Assembly: GCF_002903145.1 (NCBI RefSeq)
Contig: NZ_PPDJ01000007.1
Coordinates: forward strand, 124,001 to 188,000
Length of the DNA: 64,000 bases
From: Halobacteriovorax sp. DA5
GTDB lineage: Bacteria; Bdellovibrionota; Bacteriovoracia; Bacteriovoracales; Bacteriovoracaceae
Reading direction: 5' to 3'
The position numbers were made by a program, and so were the translations under genes. This document shows, piece after piece, positions 54,299 through 63,230 of the stretch (position 1 is its first letter; each line of letters begins with the position of its first letter). Under the pieces are notes generated by a model. It was given only the letters and a program-made list of their open reading frames with translations, was not told the origin of the DNA and ran no database searches.

Positions 54299-55174
54299 AT
54301 GGATCTAAATTTACTTAAGATATTTGAAAAAGTTGCAGAAGTTGGAAGTTTAACAAAGGCGTCAACAGTACTAGGACACCCCAAGTCTAAAATAAGTCGT
54401 GATCTCGTTAAGTTAGAGGATGAACTTGAACAGACTTTATTAATTCGCGGGCCAAGAGGAATTGTGCTTACAGAAAAAGGCTTAAGTCTTTTACAATTAA
54501 TAAGAACACCACTTGAGTCATTAGATGCTTCCGTTTTAAAAATTAAAAATCAAACTAATGAAATGAAAGGACTCATAAAAATCACAGCGCCAGAAGACCT
54601 TTCCCAACTCATACTTACAGATATCGTCTGCGAATTTATGGATAAGTATCCAGGAATAAGAATTGAGTTGTACTCCACTAATATACTCATGGATTTCAAA
54701 GAACATAAACTTGATATGGCCCTTCGAATTGGAAAACTGAAGGATTCATCGTTAATACAAAAGAAAGTATGTGATATTGAAGTCGGACTCGTTGCCTCAG
54801 CACAATATTTAAAAACTTCGACAAAGGTTAATGAAGTAAATGATCTTCAAAAACATCCTGTAGCAATTTTAACTGATCTTTATGGTAATCCTTTAAATAA
54901 GTCATGTTTTAAAGAGGTTGTTCCACAATTTGCTAGTAACTCATTCCCTATATTAAAAGATTACGTTGCAAAGAATAAAGGCCCAGCGATGATTCCTAGT
55001 TTCTATTGTAAGAGGGAGCTTGTGGAAAATAGCTTCATCAAAGTTTTACCAGATTTAAAGTACCTTGCAAGAACTCTATTTCTACTATCTAAGCCTTCAA
55101 AGCATACGCCAAAGCATGTAAGAATATTTAAAGACTATCTTTATGAGAATCTAAAGCGTAGCTTAGAGAGCTAA
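54299..55174 (+). CDS. LysR-family transcriptional regulator
   Basis: This 291-residue protein has the N-terminal winged HTH MDLNLLKIFEKVAEVGSLTKAST followed by SKISRDLVKLEDELEQTLLIRG. The C-terminal effector domain has LIKITAPEDLSQLIL and DMALRIGKLKDSSL. The start at 54299 has AAGGA upstream and aligns with family N-termini. It probably controls the divergent YceI-YgiD-QorB operon. It overlaps the convergent LETM1-like gene by 4 bases. Confidence 0.92.
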   Translation: MDLNLLKIFEKVAEVGSLTKASTVLGHPKSKISRDLVKLEDELEQTLLIRGPRGIVLTEKGLSLLQLIRTPLESLDASVLKIKNQTNEMKGLIKITAPEDLSQLILTDIVCEFMDKYPGIRIELYSTNILMDFKEHKLDMALRIGKLKDSSLIQKKVCDIEVGLVASAQYLKTSTKVNEVNDLQKHPVAILTDLYGNPLNKSCFKEVVPQFASNSFPILKDYVAKNKGPAMIPSFYCKRELVENSFIKVLPDLKYLARTLFLLSKPSKHTPKHVRIFKDYLYENLKRSLES

Positions 55175-55530
55175 TCTTTAGATCGAAAGGAAGAAGGAAT
55201 AATATCAACCCCTAGCCTTTGTCCAAGTTTTACAACAAAGGGAATAGTTAACGGAGCAAAAGGAAGAACAAGCAATGCACCGACTCCTAAGCCTTTGATA
55301 ATTTCGAGAAATTGCTTATTTGCTTCTTTCATTTCTTCATTAGAAGCCCGCCCCTGAGTATATCGTCCATATATGACAAACATTTCTCTTGTTTCAGCAC
55401 CTTCTTTTTCTAGGCCATCACGTAGAACGATCAAAGACTTCCTGATCTTTAAGAGCATCCCTTTCTTCTTTGAAGCAAAGTATACAAGAGAATCAAGATA
55501 TAAATCTTCTAGTTTCCTTAGTAGACTCAT
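55171..55530 (-). CDS. LETM1-like small protein
   Basis: This 119-residue protein has a helical charged N-terminal half and a C-terminal hydrophobic segment LGVGALLVLPFAPLTIPFVVKLGQRLGVDIIPSSF. That segment matches the LETM1-like signature (Pro-rich membrane segment, then lPSSF). Mitochondrial LETM1 is linked to K+ or Ca2+/H+ exchange; the role of bacterial short forms is unknown. ATGA overlap with the preceding Na/Pi cotransporter suggests the two function together. Confidence 0.8.
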   Translation of the reverse strand: MSLLRKLEDLYLDSLVYFASKKKGMLLKIRKSLIVLRDGLEKEGAETREMFVIYGRYTQGRASNEEMKEANKQFLEIIKGLGVGALLVLPFAPLTIPFVVKLGQRLGVDIIPSSFRSKD

Positions 55531-57104
55531 GGAGCAATATGTCCTTCTTTAAGATGATGATAATTCATTAACTTATCTTTAAGACGCTGAGAATAAGTTA
55601 AAAGATGCATAATTGCGCCAGCATCATTACGTTCCGGTTTGGCCATTAAAATAAAAACCTTCTTTCCAAAACCCTCAAGATCTCTTTGAAACTCTTGTGA
55701 GATCTTCTTTAAATCTTTATCCTTTTGGTCTTCACTAGTGATATTCTCAAAAACAGAAAGTGTCGTACTTGCTATTTCTCGGACAATCATAAGCACATCA
55801 CTTTTAAGCTCAATATAATTATTGTCCATAGACTCTTTTACACCTGCAATATCTTTAACTGAGTCATGCATTTGGAAGATATACTCATACATTGCCATTA
55901 CATTCACAATACGATCAATCTCGTCTTCATTGTTACATTTTGAAATAAACTTAGAAAAGAATCCTAAAAGTTCTGCTTTAAGAAAGTCCATATACTCGAT
56001 ACGCTTCTTTGCGGCTTCATAGATTCCTCGATAATTTGTTTCGATACTCAATGTTACTAAATTGTAATTTTCTTGAACAAATCGAAAAGTTTTTTCAAGA
56101 TCCACCATCAGATTTTTTTCAATTTCATCAAATTGTGTTTCTTCTTTTAATCCCAGCTCAATACGTTCAAAGTCCATTTGCCCTTCTCCTAACATACGAT
56201 CAATAAGACTCGAAAAAGGATTTAAGAAGACAATAAAGATTAAGCTCGTCGTCACATTGAAAATTAAATGAAAATTTGCAAGAGCAATAGCTGGTATATT
56301 TGACATTAATGGCAATCGATCTCCCCAAAAGATAATAATCGGAAGAAAGATTAAGACGCCCCCTAAATTGAAAAGGAAGTGCGCCAGGGCCGTCTTTTTT
56401 GCAGAAATATCCATATTGATAATTGAAATAAGCGCAGTAACAGTTGTTCCTAGATTTGAACCCATTAAAATGGGAATCGCATTATCGAGACTCATCAAAC
56501 CTTGCTGAGTGAAGATGATTGCCAAACCAGTTGTCACCGAACTAGATTGAACAATTGCCGTAATAACGGCCCCTACCAATACTCCAAGTAAAGGATTATG
56601 GGCCTGTGTTAAAAACTCGATTAATCGAGAATCTGATTGAAGTGGAGCAAGTGCAGAAGAAATCAAATTTAAACTAAAGAATACAAAACCAAAGTAAAAG
56701 AATGTTTTACCAAAAATAGCGTAACGTGATCTCGTAAATGAAAGTAGAAATCCCAAAATAATGAAGATCGGTGCAAAGGCAGTCAATTTAAACGCTACAA
56801 GCTGTGCCGTTACCGTCGTTCCGACATTAGCTCCAAAAATAATTCCAACACTATTTTTAAAAGACATGACCCCAGCGTTTACAAGACTGATTGCAATGAC
56901 AGAGGTTGCAGAACTCGATTGAATTAAGGCAGTAATAATGGCACCAATTAATACCCCCACGACAGGATACATTGTTGCACTACCTAGAAATTTTCTAAAT
57001 TTTTCACCAGTAATATTTTGAACTTCTTTGGAAAAGTTCTCAAGGCCAAAGACAAAGAGTATTACACTCGATGTCGCGGCCAAGATAATTTGAAAATCCT
57101 TCAT
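55527..57104 (-). CDS. Na/phosphate cotransporter family protein (second copy)
   Basis: This 525-residue protein resembles the gene at 44233 in architecture: two PNaS repeats with QSSSATSVIAIS near 65 and QSSSVTTGLAI near 190, about nine membrane helices to residue 310, and a PhoU-like helical tail (330-520). It differs enough in sequence to be an old duplication rather than a recent one. It is coupled by ATGA to a LETM1-like gene, unlike the other copy. The weak ribosome site does not change the start, since FQIILAATSSVILFVFGLE is the expected first helix. Confidence 0.88.
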   Translation of the reverse strand: MKDFQIILAATSSVILFVFGLENFSKEVQNITGEKFRKFLGSATMYPVVGVLIGAIITALIQSSSATSVIAISLVNAGVMSFKNSVGIIFGANVGTTVTAQLVAFKLTAFAPIFIILGFLLSFTRSRYAIFGKTFFYFGFVFFSLNLISSALAPLQSDSRLIEFLTQAHNPLLGVLVGAVITAIVQSSSVTTGLAIIFTQQGLMSLDNAIPILMGSNLGTTVTALISIINMDISAKKTALAHFLFNLGGVLIFLPIIIFWGDRLPLMSNIPAIALANFHLIFNVTTSLIFIVFLNPFSSLIDRMLGEGQMDFERIELGLKEETQFDEIEKNLMVDLEKTFRFVQENYNLVTLSIETNYRGIYEAAKKRIEYMDFLKAELLGFFSKFISKCNNEDEIDRIVNVMAMYEYIFQMHDSVKDIAGVKESMDNNYIELKSDVLMIVREIASTTLSVFENITSEDQKDKDLKKISQEFQRDLEGFGKKVFILMAKPERNDAGAIMHLLTYSQRLKDKLMNYHHLKEGHIAP

Positions 57105-57192
57105 TAACTAACTCTCTACTAAGTATTATTTACGCTAACGTAAAGTGATATTTTTAAATGATAACAGTAAATAAGTTACCTAGCCCATCAAA

Positions 57193-57840
57193 TTACTTAT
57201 TAAGTTTGATGATTTTTGTTGCCGTACTTGCGGGCATTCTATTTTTCTTAGGATACTTAAGCGATTTAAAGACAGTCTTCATAGGTCTGGCCTTTAAAAT
57301 TGTTGCTTTAAATTGCATCTCATCAGCTTCAATATCATTTTGAATATCGAATCTAACTTTCTTAGCATTCTCTTTTGCCTCATCTGCTATAATCGCCCCA
57401 GCAAATAGTCCACCAACAACATATTTGGCCGGATTACTATATTCTTCAGCAGAGGAAAAGAAAGTTGAGATATTTCCAACATAAGTTTTCTTTCCATTTC
57501 CAACATTTGAAAACTTCACTGTATTACTCTCTTCAAACATATAAATCTTTGTCGTCATTCCCGAAGTACAACCAATCTGACTTAGATAAGTATCTCCTTT
57601 TTGAAATTTACCGACAAAGAATCCAGACTCATCAGTTGTTAAGACAGTATCCTCATTCTTCGCCTTATCTGTAAAAATCAAGTTACAAGTGTTTGCAAAT
57701 TTCGCACCATCAAAGTACAGGGAGAATTTTCCGAAAAATACTCCTTCATTATCTCCTAGTGCATCGGCCTTAAAGTCTTTTGGTGAGTTTGCACAACCAA
57801 TAAATAGTGCAAAAAGGGCAAGTACTGAAATCTTTCTCAT
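57193..57840 (-). CDS. Lipoprotein of unknown function
   Basis: This 215-residue lipoprotein begins MRKISVLALFALFIGCANSPKDF, with lipobox FIGC and Cys16. The start at 57840 has GGAGG upstream. The mature chain is mostly beta-stranded to residue 150, with a hydrophobic segment (YVVGGLFAGAIIADEAK) near 140. It ends basic (KSLKYPKKNRMPASTATKIIKLNK). No family is recognised. Confidence 0.72.
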   Translation of the reverse strand: MRKISVLALFALFIGCANSPKDFKADALGDNEGVFFGKFSLYFDGAKFANTCNLIFTDKAKNEDTVLTTDESGFFVGKFQKGDTYLSQIGCTSGMTTKIYMFEESNTVKFSNVGNGKKTYVGNISTFFSSAEEYSNPAKYVVGGLFAGAIIADEAKENAKKVRFDIQNDIEADEMQFKATILKARPMKTVFKSLKYPKKNRMPASTATKIIKLNK

Positions 57841-57988
57841 TTGATATTCCTCCATCTTGAATAAGTTCATTGAAGATTTATCGACTAATTCTCTTTAGAA
57901 CATTAAGGAATTTCAACTACTTAGAGTCACTACAGATACCTCTTCTATATATCTAGAATTACTATGAATATATGAATGAACATTGTAC

Positions 57989-58021
57989 GGCCGCTTAATT
58001 TCTCGACATCGAAATTAGGCC
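57989..58021. promoter_or_regulatory. Hairpin upstream of the transglutaminase-like gene
   Basis: TAATTTC-N8-GAAATTA (57996-58017), flanked by GGCC on both sides with a 3-base bulge, forms an extended stem of about 11 bp. It lies 80-110 bases before the start of the next rightward gene. It could be an operator, an mRNA-leader element or the terminator of an unseen transcript; no T-run follows on the plus strand. Confidence 0.35.
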
Positions 58022-58101
58022 AACTAAATGAATATACGAGAAAAATAATGGCACCCTCCTTGCAGATTATACATTTGAACTAAACTATGGAGTTGTTTGT
58101 A

Positions 58102-59805
58102 ATGAAGAAATTCTTTTTTCTAGGCTTACTATTATCTTTTAATACTCAAGCAGATTTTAGCATTGGCTATCAAGGCTCGGGTGTTGAAGTAAATAAACGA
58201 AAGTATGAGACGAGACCGCTCATTCAAACAGACGAATTCAATACCAAATCGTACTGGACCGATACCGTGCGAAGAACAGCTGTTGTAAAATCCATCGTAG
58301 GCTGCCTTAGAGAAAACTGTGCCTATTTTAATGAAATGGACATGTCAGATATCTTTAAAGAGTCTGTGGCACAATTTGGTAAAGAAGAAGGTGAAATGTA
58401 CTTTACCAATGTAGTTGCCGGATTAATTATTGGCTCTCCTGAGGTAAGAAGGGATAATATCTATTCTTCAGCAAAGCTACTTTTAAGCTTCAACCAAAAG
58501 ATCTACCTCGCCCATATCCTTGGTACCATTATGAACAATCACTACGATTTTCAACGTGATAAGGAAGGTGTTGTAACCACTGAAGATCTTTTCCAAGCAA
58601 TTAGAGAAGGAAGCAAAGCGGGAGTTTGTCGTGACATTGCGGTAGCTCAAGCAAATGTTCTTAAAAAGCTTAATATAGATGACGTCTATGTTGTTGCATA
58701 TAATACAAGAGATGTTGGTCACGCTACTGTTGTCGTACAAGACCCTGGTAATAAAGATCGTATTATCAATTTTAATTACGGTGAAACAAGAATCAACGAA
58801 AGCCAAAGTGCTCAGGGGTTAGCACAAGATACAACCCTAGCAGATTTTGGAATAAATTATAGAATCTTTAACGCTGATGGTGAGCCTGTTGATCGTGTAC
58901 CAAGTGAAGTTGGTTACCTATTAAATCAAGCAGTAGGTCTGGACGTTGAAATGATTGCCCCAGGTGTAGAGTTTGATAATATCGATGTTATCTCAATGAA
59001 TTATGAGAATGGCGCAATTCATGCAAAAAGCTACTATGCTGAATCATCAAGCGGCTTAACAGCATCTGGTGTTGCTGCAACGTTAAAAAACCAAGGTAAT
59101 CGAATTAAGTTTGATGCGGGAATTGCTATTCAAAGAGAACAGAAGAAACTTGAACACAGAGATTTTATAAAGGATAGTACGAGTATTTATTTTGGAATGG
59201 ATGCTCGCCTTAAGTCAGGAAAAGTAGACTTAGGAATTCTTCGAAATGTTTATGCTGACGTAAAGTCCCACGTTAGTATCACTGTGGGGAATGGAAAGAT
59301 AAAAGCAGATAATTTCCAAACAGAAGGTGATTTTAGTGACAGTCAAAATATGTTCTCATCTTCACTTTATGCCGATTCAGACTATCTGGGATTTGATTGG
59401 AAAGGAATTGTTACGGCCCATGCTTCAATTATGAAAGCAGATGTTAGAGAAGAAGGTAAATACACGATGGCCGTAATTGGTGGAACAATTAAAAACGAAA
59501 TCAAAAAACAAATTATGAAAGAGTATGGAGTTGGAATTCAAAATATTATCTATATTCGACAAGAAGGTGCAACTGCAGACTATAGTATTACACTATACTC
59601 AGAGGATGGACGCCACTCTTTTGAAATAGGAATGAAAGCTCCTCTATATGGTCGAACAGGATTTTGGGTAAAAGGAAATCAAAAATCGACATACATTTCT
59701 GCTCAAACAAAAGTTTTAAAAGATAGTTTAAGTTTAGGTATTAAATATATAAAAAAGGATAATCAAGAAGCGACTTACAAATTTGAAGGTGAATACATTT
59801 TTTAA
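58102..59805 (+). CDS. Exported transglutaminase-like protein with beta-rich C-terminal domain
   Basis: This 567-residue protein has a signal peptide (MKKFFFLGLLLSFNTQA). The region 120-215 has a Cys-His pair typical of bacterial transglutaminase-like peptidases: Cys176 in GSKAGVCRDIAVAQ and His207 in VGHATVVVQD, with a possible Asp at 214. Residues 280-567 are repeated amphipathic strands (VDLGILRNVYADVKSHVSIT, TYISAQTKVLKDS) ending FEGEYIF, like a barrel or sandwich. The start at 58102 has GGAG 9 bases upstream. Such proteins may cross-link or cleave surface or peptidoglycan peptides. The C-terminal part could embed it in the outer membrane. Confidence 0.72.
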   Translation: MKKFFFLGLLLSFNTQADFSIGYQGSGVEVNKRKYETRPLIQTDEFNTKSYWTDTVRRTAVVKSIVGCLRENCAYFNEMDMSDIFKESVAQFGKEEGEMYFTNVVAGLIIGSPEVRRDNIYSSAKLLLSFNQKIYLAHILGTIMNNHYDFQRDKEGVVTTEDLFQAIREGSKAGVCRDIAVAQANVLKKLNIDDVYVVAYNTRDVGHATVVVQDPGNKDRIINFNYGETRINESQSAQGLAQDTTLADFGINYRIFNADGEPVDRVPSEVGYLLNQAVGLDVEMIAPGVEFDNIDVISMNYENGAIHAKSYYAESSSGLTASGVAATLKNQGNRIKFDAGIAIQREQKKLEHRDFIKDSTSIYFGMDARLKSGKVDLGILRNVYADVKSHVSITVGNGKIKADNFQTEGDFSDSQNMFSSSLYADSDYLGFDWKGIVTAHASIMKADVREEGKYTMAVIGGTIKNEIKKQIMKEYGVGIQNIIYIRQEGATADYSITLYSEDGRHSFEIGMKAPLYGRTGFWVKGNQKSTYISAQTKVLKDSLSLGIKYIKKDNQEATYKFEGEYIF

Positions 59806-59812
59806 TAAATAT

Positions 59813-59839
59813 AATAGTCACCTCTTAGAGGTGACTATT
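59813..59839. terminator. Bidirectional terminator overlapping the HAD gene stop
   Basis: A perfect 12-bp stem, AATAGTCACCTC with GAGGTGACTATT, has a 3-base loop TTA. The loop is the stop codon of the leftward HAD gene (59825-59827), and its last codons form the right arm. It ends both the transglutaminase-like and the HAD transcripts. Leftward flanking sequence is T-rich. Confidence 0.8.
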
Positions 59840-60418
59840 ACTATCTATATAATCAATAATCTCATCTAAATGAATATAAATATTACGCTTAGCCTTGTTT
59901 AAATTACCTTCTTTAAAATGAAAACCAGCAAGTCCAAGTTGTCTTGCCGCATCCACCTCTTTTAAAGACTCCGATATATAAAGACTTGGGTAGCGGCCAG
60001 TCTCATCGAGGGCCTTATTAAAAATATAAGGCGCAGGCTTTAATTCTTCATTACTCATAGGAATATAGATTTTTTCAAACACACTCCAATCAAACTCAAC
60101 AGAATCATTCCAGTGTGCTCTTACATATTCCTTCAAAGTCGTAATTTTTTGTTCGTAAGTTTCACCAAACGACTCTGGAATATTTGAGATAATGGCAACA
60201 TGAATCCCCATATCCTTTAGTGATTTAATATACTCAAGAGAGCCTTCGTAATAGTGATAATTACCACTTTTTTTAGTATTGATGATGGTATCTCCCAAAT
60301 CAAAGAACACCCACCTTTCAACTTGTGTATCTTCATTTAGGTTATTTGCGTAATACGCAACACCTGCAAATGAAATTAAAGTGATAAGAACTAGAAGTAC
60401 GATATTTTCTTTTTTCAT
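59825..60418 (-). CDS. Membrane-anchored HAD-superfamily phosphatase-like protein
   Basis: This 197-residue protein has an N-terminal membrane anchor or signal (IVLLVLITLISFAGVAYYA) and then a HAD domain. Motif I is FFDLGDTI (Asp40 region) with Gly rather than Asp at +2. That variant occurs in active members such as YihX, but it also appears in weak ones. Motif II is IISNIPE, motif III Lys in KPAPYIF, and motif IV ISESLKEVDAARQLGLAGFHF. Activity would be on the periplasmic side if the anchor is an N-in signal anchor. The ribosome site is weak. The last codons lie in a terminator stem. Confidence 0.78.
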   Translation of the reverse strand: MKKENIVLLVLITLISFAGVAYYANNLNEDTQVERWVFFDLGDTIINTKKSGNYHYYEGSLEYIKSLKDMGIHVAIISNIPESFGETYEQKITTLKEYVRAHWNDSVEFDWSVFEKIYIPMSNEELKPAPYIFNKALDETGRYPSLYISESLKEVDAARQLGLAGFHFKEGNLNKAKRNIYIHLDEIIDYIDSNSHL

Positions 60419-60471
60419 ACTTTATTTTAGCAAACAATTTTATTAGTTTAACCTGATTAAAATCAGTATTT

Positions 60472-61197
60472 TCAGTTATATTTTTCCACATCCATTGGAA
60501 CTTCCATAACAAGAAATTCTGAGTCATTAAATGACCTTATCCCAATATTATTACCTGGATCGATACCAAGTCCATCTCGAGCAGAAAGAGTTAGATCATT
60601 TACTCTAACTTCACCACTAATCACAAAAATATAAACACCATTTGATTCCATAAACTTTTTATAGGTTAAGTTTTGACCTTCCTCTAAACTAGCTAATGAG
60701 AAAAAAGCATTTTGATTAATACTAACTGAATTACTTCGGCCATCAGGAGAGACAATTAATTGAAACTCTCCTCTACGATCTGATTCTTTGAAGTACTTTT
60801 GAGAATAAGTGGGTGTTATATTATGCTCTTTAGGCAATACCCAAATTTGTAGGAAGTGTACTTCTTCCCTGTCAGAGTTATTATACTCGCTATGAGAAAT
60901 TCCTGAACCGGCCGACATAACCTGTATCTCACCTTTCTTAATGATAAAGTCATTTCCAATAGTATCTTTATGATGAAGGGAGCCTTTTAAAGGCACTGAG
61001 ATAATTTCCATATTACGGTGAGGATGAGTTCCAAAGCCTTTTCCAGGTGCAACAACATCATCATTAATAACCCTTAGCGCTCCAAAATGGATTCTTTCAG
61101 GATCATAGTAATCGGCAAAACTAAAAGTATGATTGCTTTTAAGCCAACCGTGTTCTGCATGACCACGTGAATCAGCACGATGAAGTACGTTTGTCAT
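60472..61197 (-). CDS. Pirin-family protein (YhhW-like)
   Basis: This 241-residue bicupin has DPERIHFGALRVINDDVVAPGKGFGTHPHRNMEI, containing the metal ligands HPH near 57-59, and VMSAGSGISHSEYN, containing the third His and Glu near 101-103. VHFLQIWVLP follows. This is the YhhW/YhaK quercetinase-like group: cytoplasmic iron or copper proteins with low quercetin dioxygenase activity and an uncertain natural role. AGGAGG ribosome site. Confidence 0.93.
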   Translation of the reverse strand: MTNVLHRADSRGHAEHGWLKSNHTFSFADYYDPERIHFGALRVINDDVVAPGKGFGTHPHRNMEIISVPLKGSLHHKDTIGNDFIIKKGEIQVMSAGSGISHSEYNNSDREEVHFLQIWVLPKEHNITPTYSQKYFKESDRRGEFQLIVSPDGRSNSVSINQNAFFSLASLEEGQNLTYKKFMESNGVYIFVISGEVRVNDLTLSARDGLGIDPGNNIGIRSFNDSEFLVMEVPMDVEKYN

Positions 61198-61253
61198 CTT
61201 TCCTCCTACATTTTGATTATTATAGCGATCTTCAATACTTCAATGTAGGTAAA

Positions 61254-61559
61254 TTAAATTAAAATTTTAGTTGGGGGATCAAGTAAGAACTCTAAAAGTA
61301 ATTCGATTTCTTTTACTAAATCAGGTTCTATATTAGTCCAATTTTTTTGACTAACCTGAATTCGATCATAAAGCTCATTTGCTTTCTTTTTAATTTTGAA
61401 GGTTGAGCCCTCTGAAATCGACTCAACCATTCTCCATTTTAATTCATCAAAAATATAGTAGTAAGTTTGTGGGCCATCATCTCTCCCCAGTTCTTGGTCA
61501 ATGACGGCCACCAGATCCCACCAATCGTTTTTTCGGTATCTTCTTGAGCTTGAGTACAT
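61254..61559 (-). CDS. Small protein downstream of fadD, unknown function
   Basis: This 101-residue cytoplasmic protein has an ATG (61559) just 1 base after the fadD stop, so it is translationally coupled. A longer frame reaching 61667 would overlap fadD by over 100 bases and is less likely. The sequence is acidic and helical, with Trp residues (KNDWWDLVAVIDQEL, DELKWRMVES, QKNWTN) and no Cys. It reads like a small adaptor or regulator; no family is recognised. Confidence 0.55.
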   Translation of the reverse strand: MYSSSRRYRKNDWWDLVAVIDQELGRDDGPQTYYYIFDELKWRMVESISEGSTFKIKKKANELYDRIQVSQKNWTNIEPDLVKEIELLLEFLLDPPTKILI

Positions 61560-61560
61560 C

Positions 61561-63213
61561 TTAGCGAAGCTCTCGGCGAAGAACTTTTCCAACATTATTC
61601 TTCGGTAAATCGTCCACAAAAGCAATTTGCTTTGGAACTTTATAGCCAGCAAGATTTTTCTTCGCATAAGCCTTAATATCTTCTTCTGTTAAATTTGCTT
61701 TTGATTTAACAATAAAGACTTTTACAACTTGTCCTGACTTTTCACTTTCAATTCCAATAGCAGCAACATCCTGTACACCATCTAGCTCTAATAAAACTCC
61801 TTCAACTTCATTCGGATAAACATTAAATCCAGAAACAACAATCATGTCTTTCTTACGATCTAAAATTCTTAGGAAACCTTTTTCATCAACCGTGGCATAG
61901 TCTCCTGTTTTAAGCCAACCATCTTTAGTAAAGGTCTTACTTGTTTCCTCTGGTTGATTCCAATACCCTTTCATAACCTGAGGCCCTTTTACACAAAGCT
62001 CTCCTTCTTCATTAAAGCCTAACTCATTCTCATCAGCATCAATGATTTTAATATCAGTTGAAGGAAGAGGAAGCCCAATAGAACCTATTTCATCCGTCCC
62101 ATCTGTTGGGTTACAACTGACAACAGGAGATGCTTCAGTAAGGCCATATCCTTCAATAACTCTTGTCTTTGTAATTTTCTCCCAGTCTTGCTTAACAGCT
62201 GGCTTAAGGGCCATTCCACCTGCAACACTAAACTCAATAAAGCTCAAATTCTGTTTTCTGAAATTTTCATTTGCAAGTAGCGCTTGCAGTAGAGTGTTGA
62301 CAACAATTAGAACTTTCGGCTTGTGTGTATACACATCTTTGATAAGTGAATTTAAATCACGAGGATTTGTTACAAGAACGTTAGTCATCCCCATCTTAAA
62401 GAAACCAAAGATATTAACTGATAAAGTAAAGACATGATAGATAGGTAGTGGAGCGAGGATATTTGCTGGCTCTGTTCCAAGTCCTGCCTTAATCCAAACA
62501 TCCATTTGTAGCATATTCGCAATAATATTTCGGTGAGTTAGGATAGCCGCTTTTGTTTTCCCCGTTGTTCCACCAGTATATTGAAAGAGCGCAGTATCCT
62601 CTCTTTCCACTGTTGGATAAGTTACACTCAGTCCTTGTCCTTTTTCAATTGCTTCATTAAGAGTTAAGTAACTACCTTTATAAGTAGGAATCATTTTCTT
62701 TACATGCTTAATAACAAAATTTGTTAGCTTCCTTTTTACTAATGGAAAAAAATCACCAATTTCTGTCGTAATAATATGCTCGATCTGACTTCCTTCAATG
62801 GCCTCTTCAAGATTAGCAACAAAGTTTGTACAGATAACAATTGCTTTTGCCCCACTATCTTCAAGTACCTTTTTTACTTCTCTGGTAGTGTAGAGAGGGT
62901 TTGTATTAACAACAATTAGCCCTGCTTTAAAAGCACCAAAAAGAGCAACCGGGTATTGCAGAAGGTTTGGCATCTGAATCATGATGACATCACCTTTTTT
63001 AAGTTTCAAATCATTGATAAGGTAATTAGCAAAGGCTTCTGACTTCTCTTTGACTTCACTATAAGTCATGCTTGCATTCATATTGATAAAAGCTTTTCTC
63101 GTCGAAAACTTTCCACAAGTTTCATCAATCATTTCAACAATATTATTATATTGATCAGGGTTAATTTCTGTGGCGGCGTTCTTTGGATAATTATCCAACC
63201 ATACTCTATTCAT
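61561..63213 (-). CDS. fadD: Long-chain fatty acid-CoA ligase FadD
   Basis: This 550-residue inner-membrane-associated ANL enzyme activates long-chain fatty acids with ATP and CoA. It follows remembered E. coli FadD: VWLDNYPKNAATEINPDQYN, the AMP-binding motif YTGGTTGKTKAAILTH, VIEGYGLTEASPVVSCNP, GWLKTGDYATVDEKGF, DRKKDMIVVSGFNVYPNEVE and the C-terminal catalytic Lys region NNVGKVLRRELR. AAGGA ribosome site. It forms a unit with the upstream GNAT and TetR genes and the small gene at 61254. Confidence 0.96.
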   Translation of the reverse strand: MNRVWLDNYPKNAATEINPDQYNNIVEMIDETCGKFSTRKAFINMNASMTYSEVKEKSEAFANYLINDLKLKKGDVIMIQMPNLLQYPVALFGAFKAGLIVVNTNPLYTTREVKKVLEDSGAKAIVICTNFVANLEEAIEGSQIEHIITTEIGDFFPLVKRKLTNFVIKHVKKMIPTYKGSYLTLNEAIEKGQGLSVTYPTVEREDTALFQYTGGTTGKTKAAILTHRNIIANMLQMDVWIKAGLGTEPANILAPLPIYHVFTLSVNIFGFFKMGMTNVLVTNPRDLNSLIKDVYTHKPKVLIVVNTLLQALLANENFRKQNLSFIEFSVAGGMALKPAVKQDWEKITKTRVIEGYGLTEASPVVSCNPTDGTDEIGSIGLPLPSTDIKIIDADENELGFNEEGELCVKGPQVMKGYWNQPEETSKTFTKDGWLKTGDYATVDEKGFLRILDRKKDMIVVSGFNVYPNEVEGVLLELDGVQDVAAIGIESEKSGQVVKVFIVKSKANLTEEDIKAYAKKNLAGYKVPKQIAFVDDLPKNNVGKVLRRELR

Positions 63214-63230
63214 TTATATATCCTTTTTTC

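Noticed and set aside
61560..61667. Longer start for the small gene after fadD
   Set aside because: It would overlap the conserved C-terminus of FadD by over 100 bases; the ATG directly after the fadD stop is simpler.
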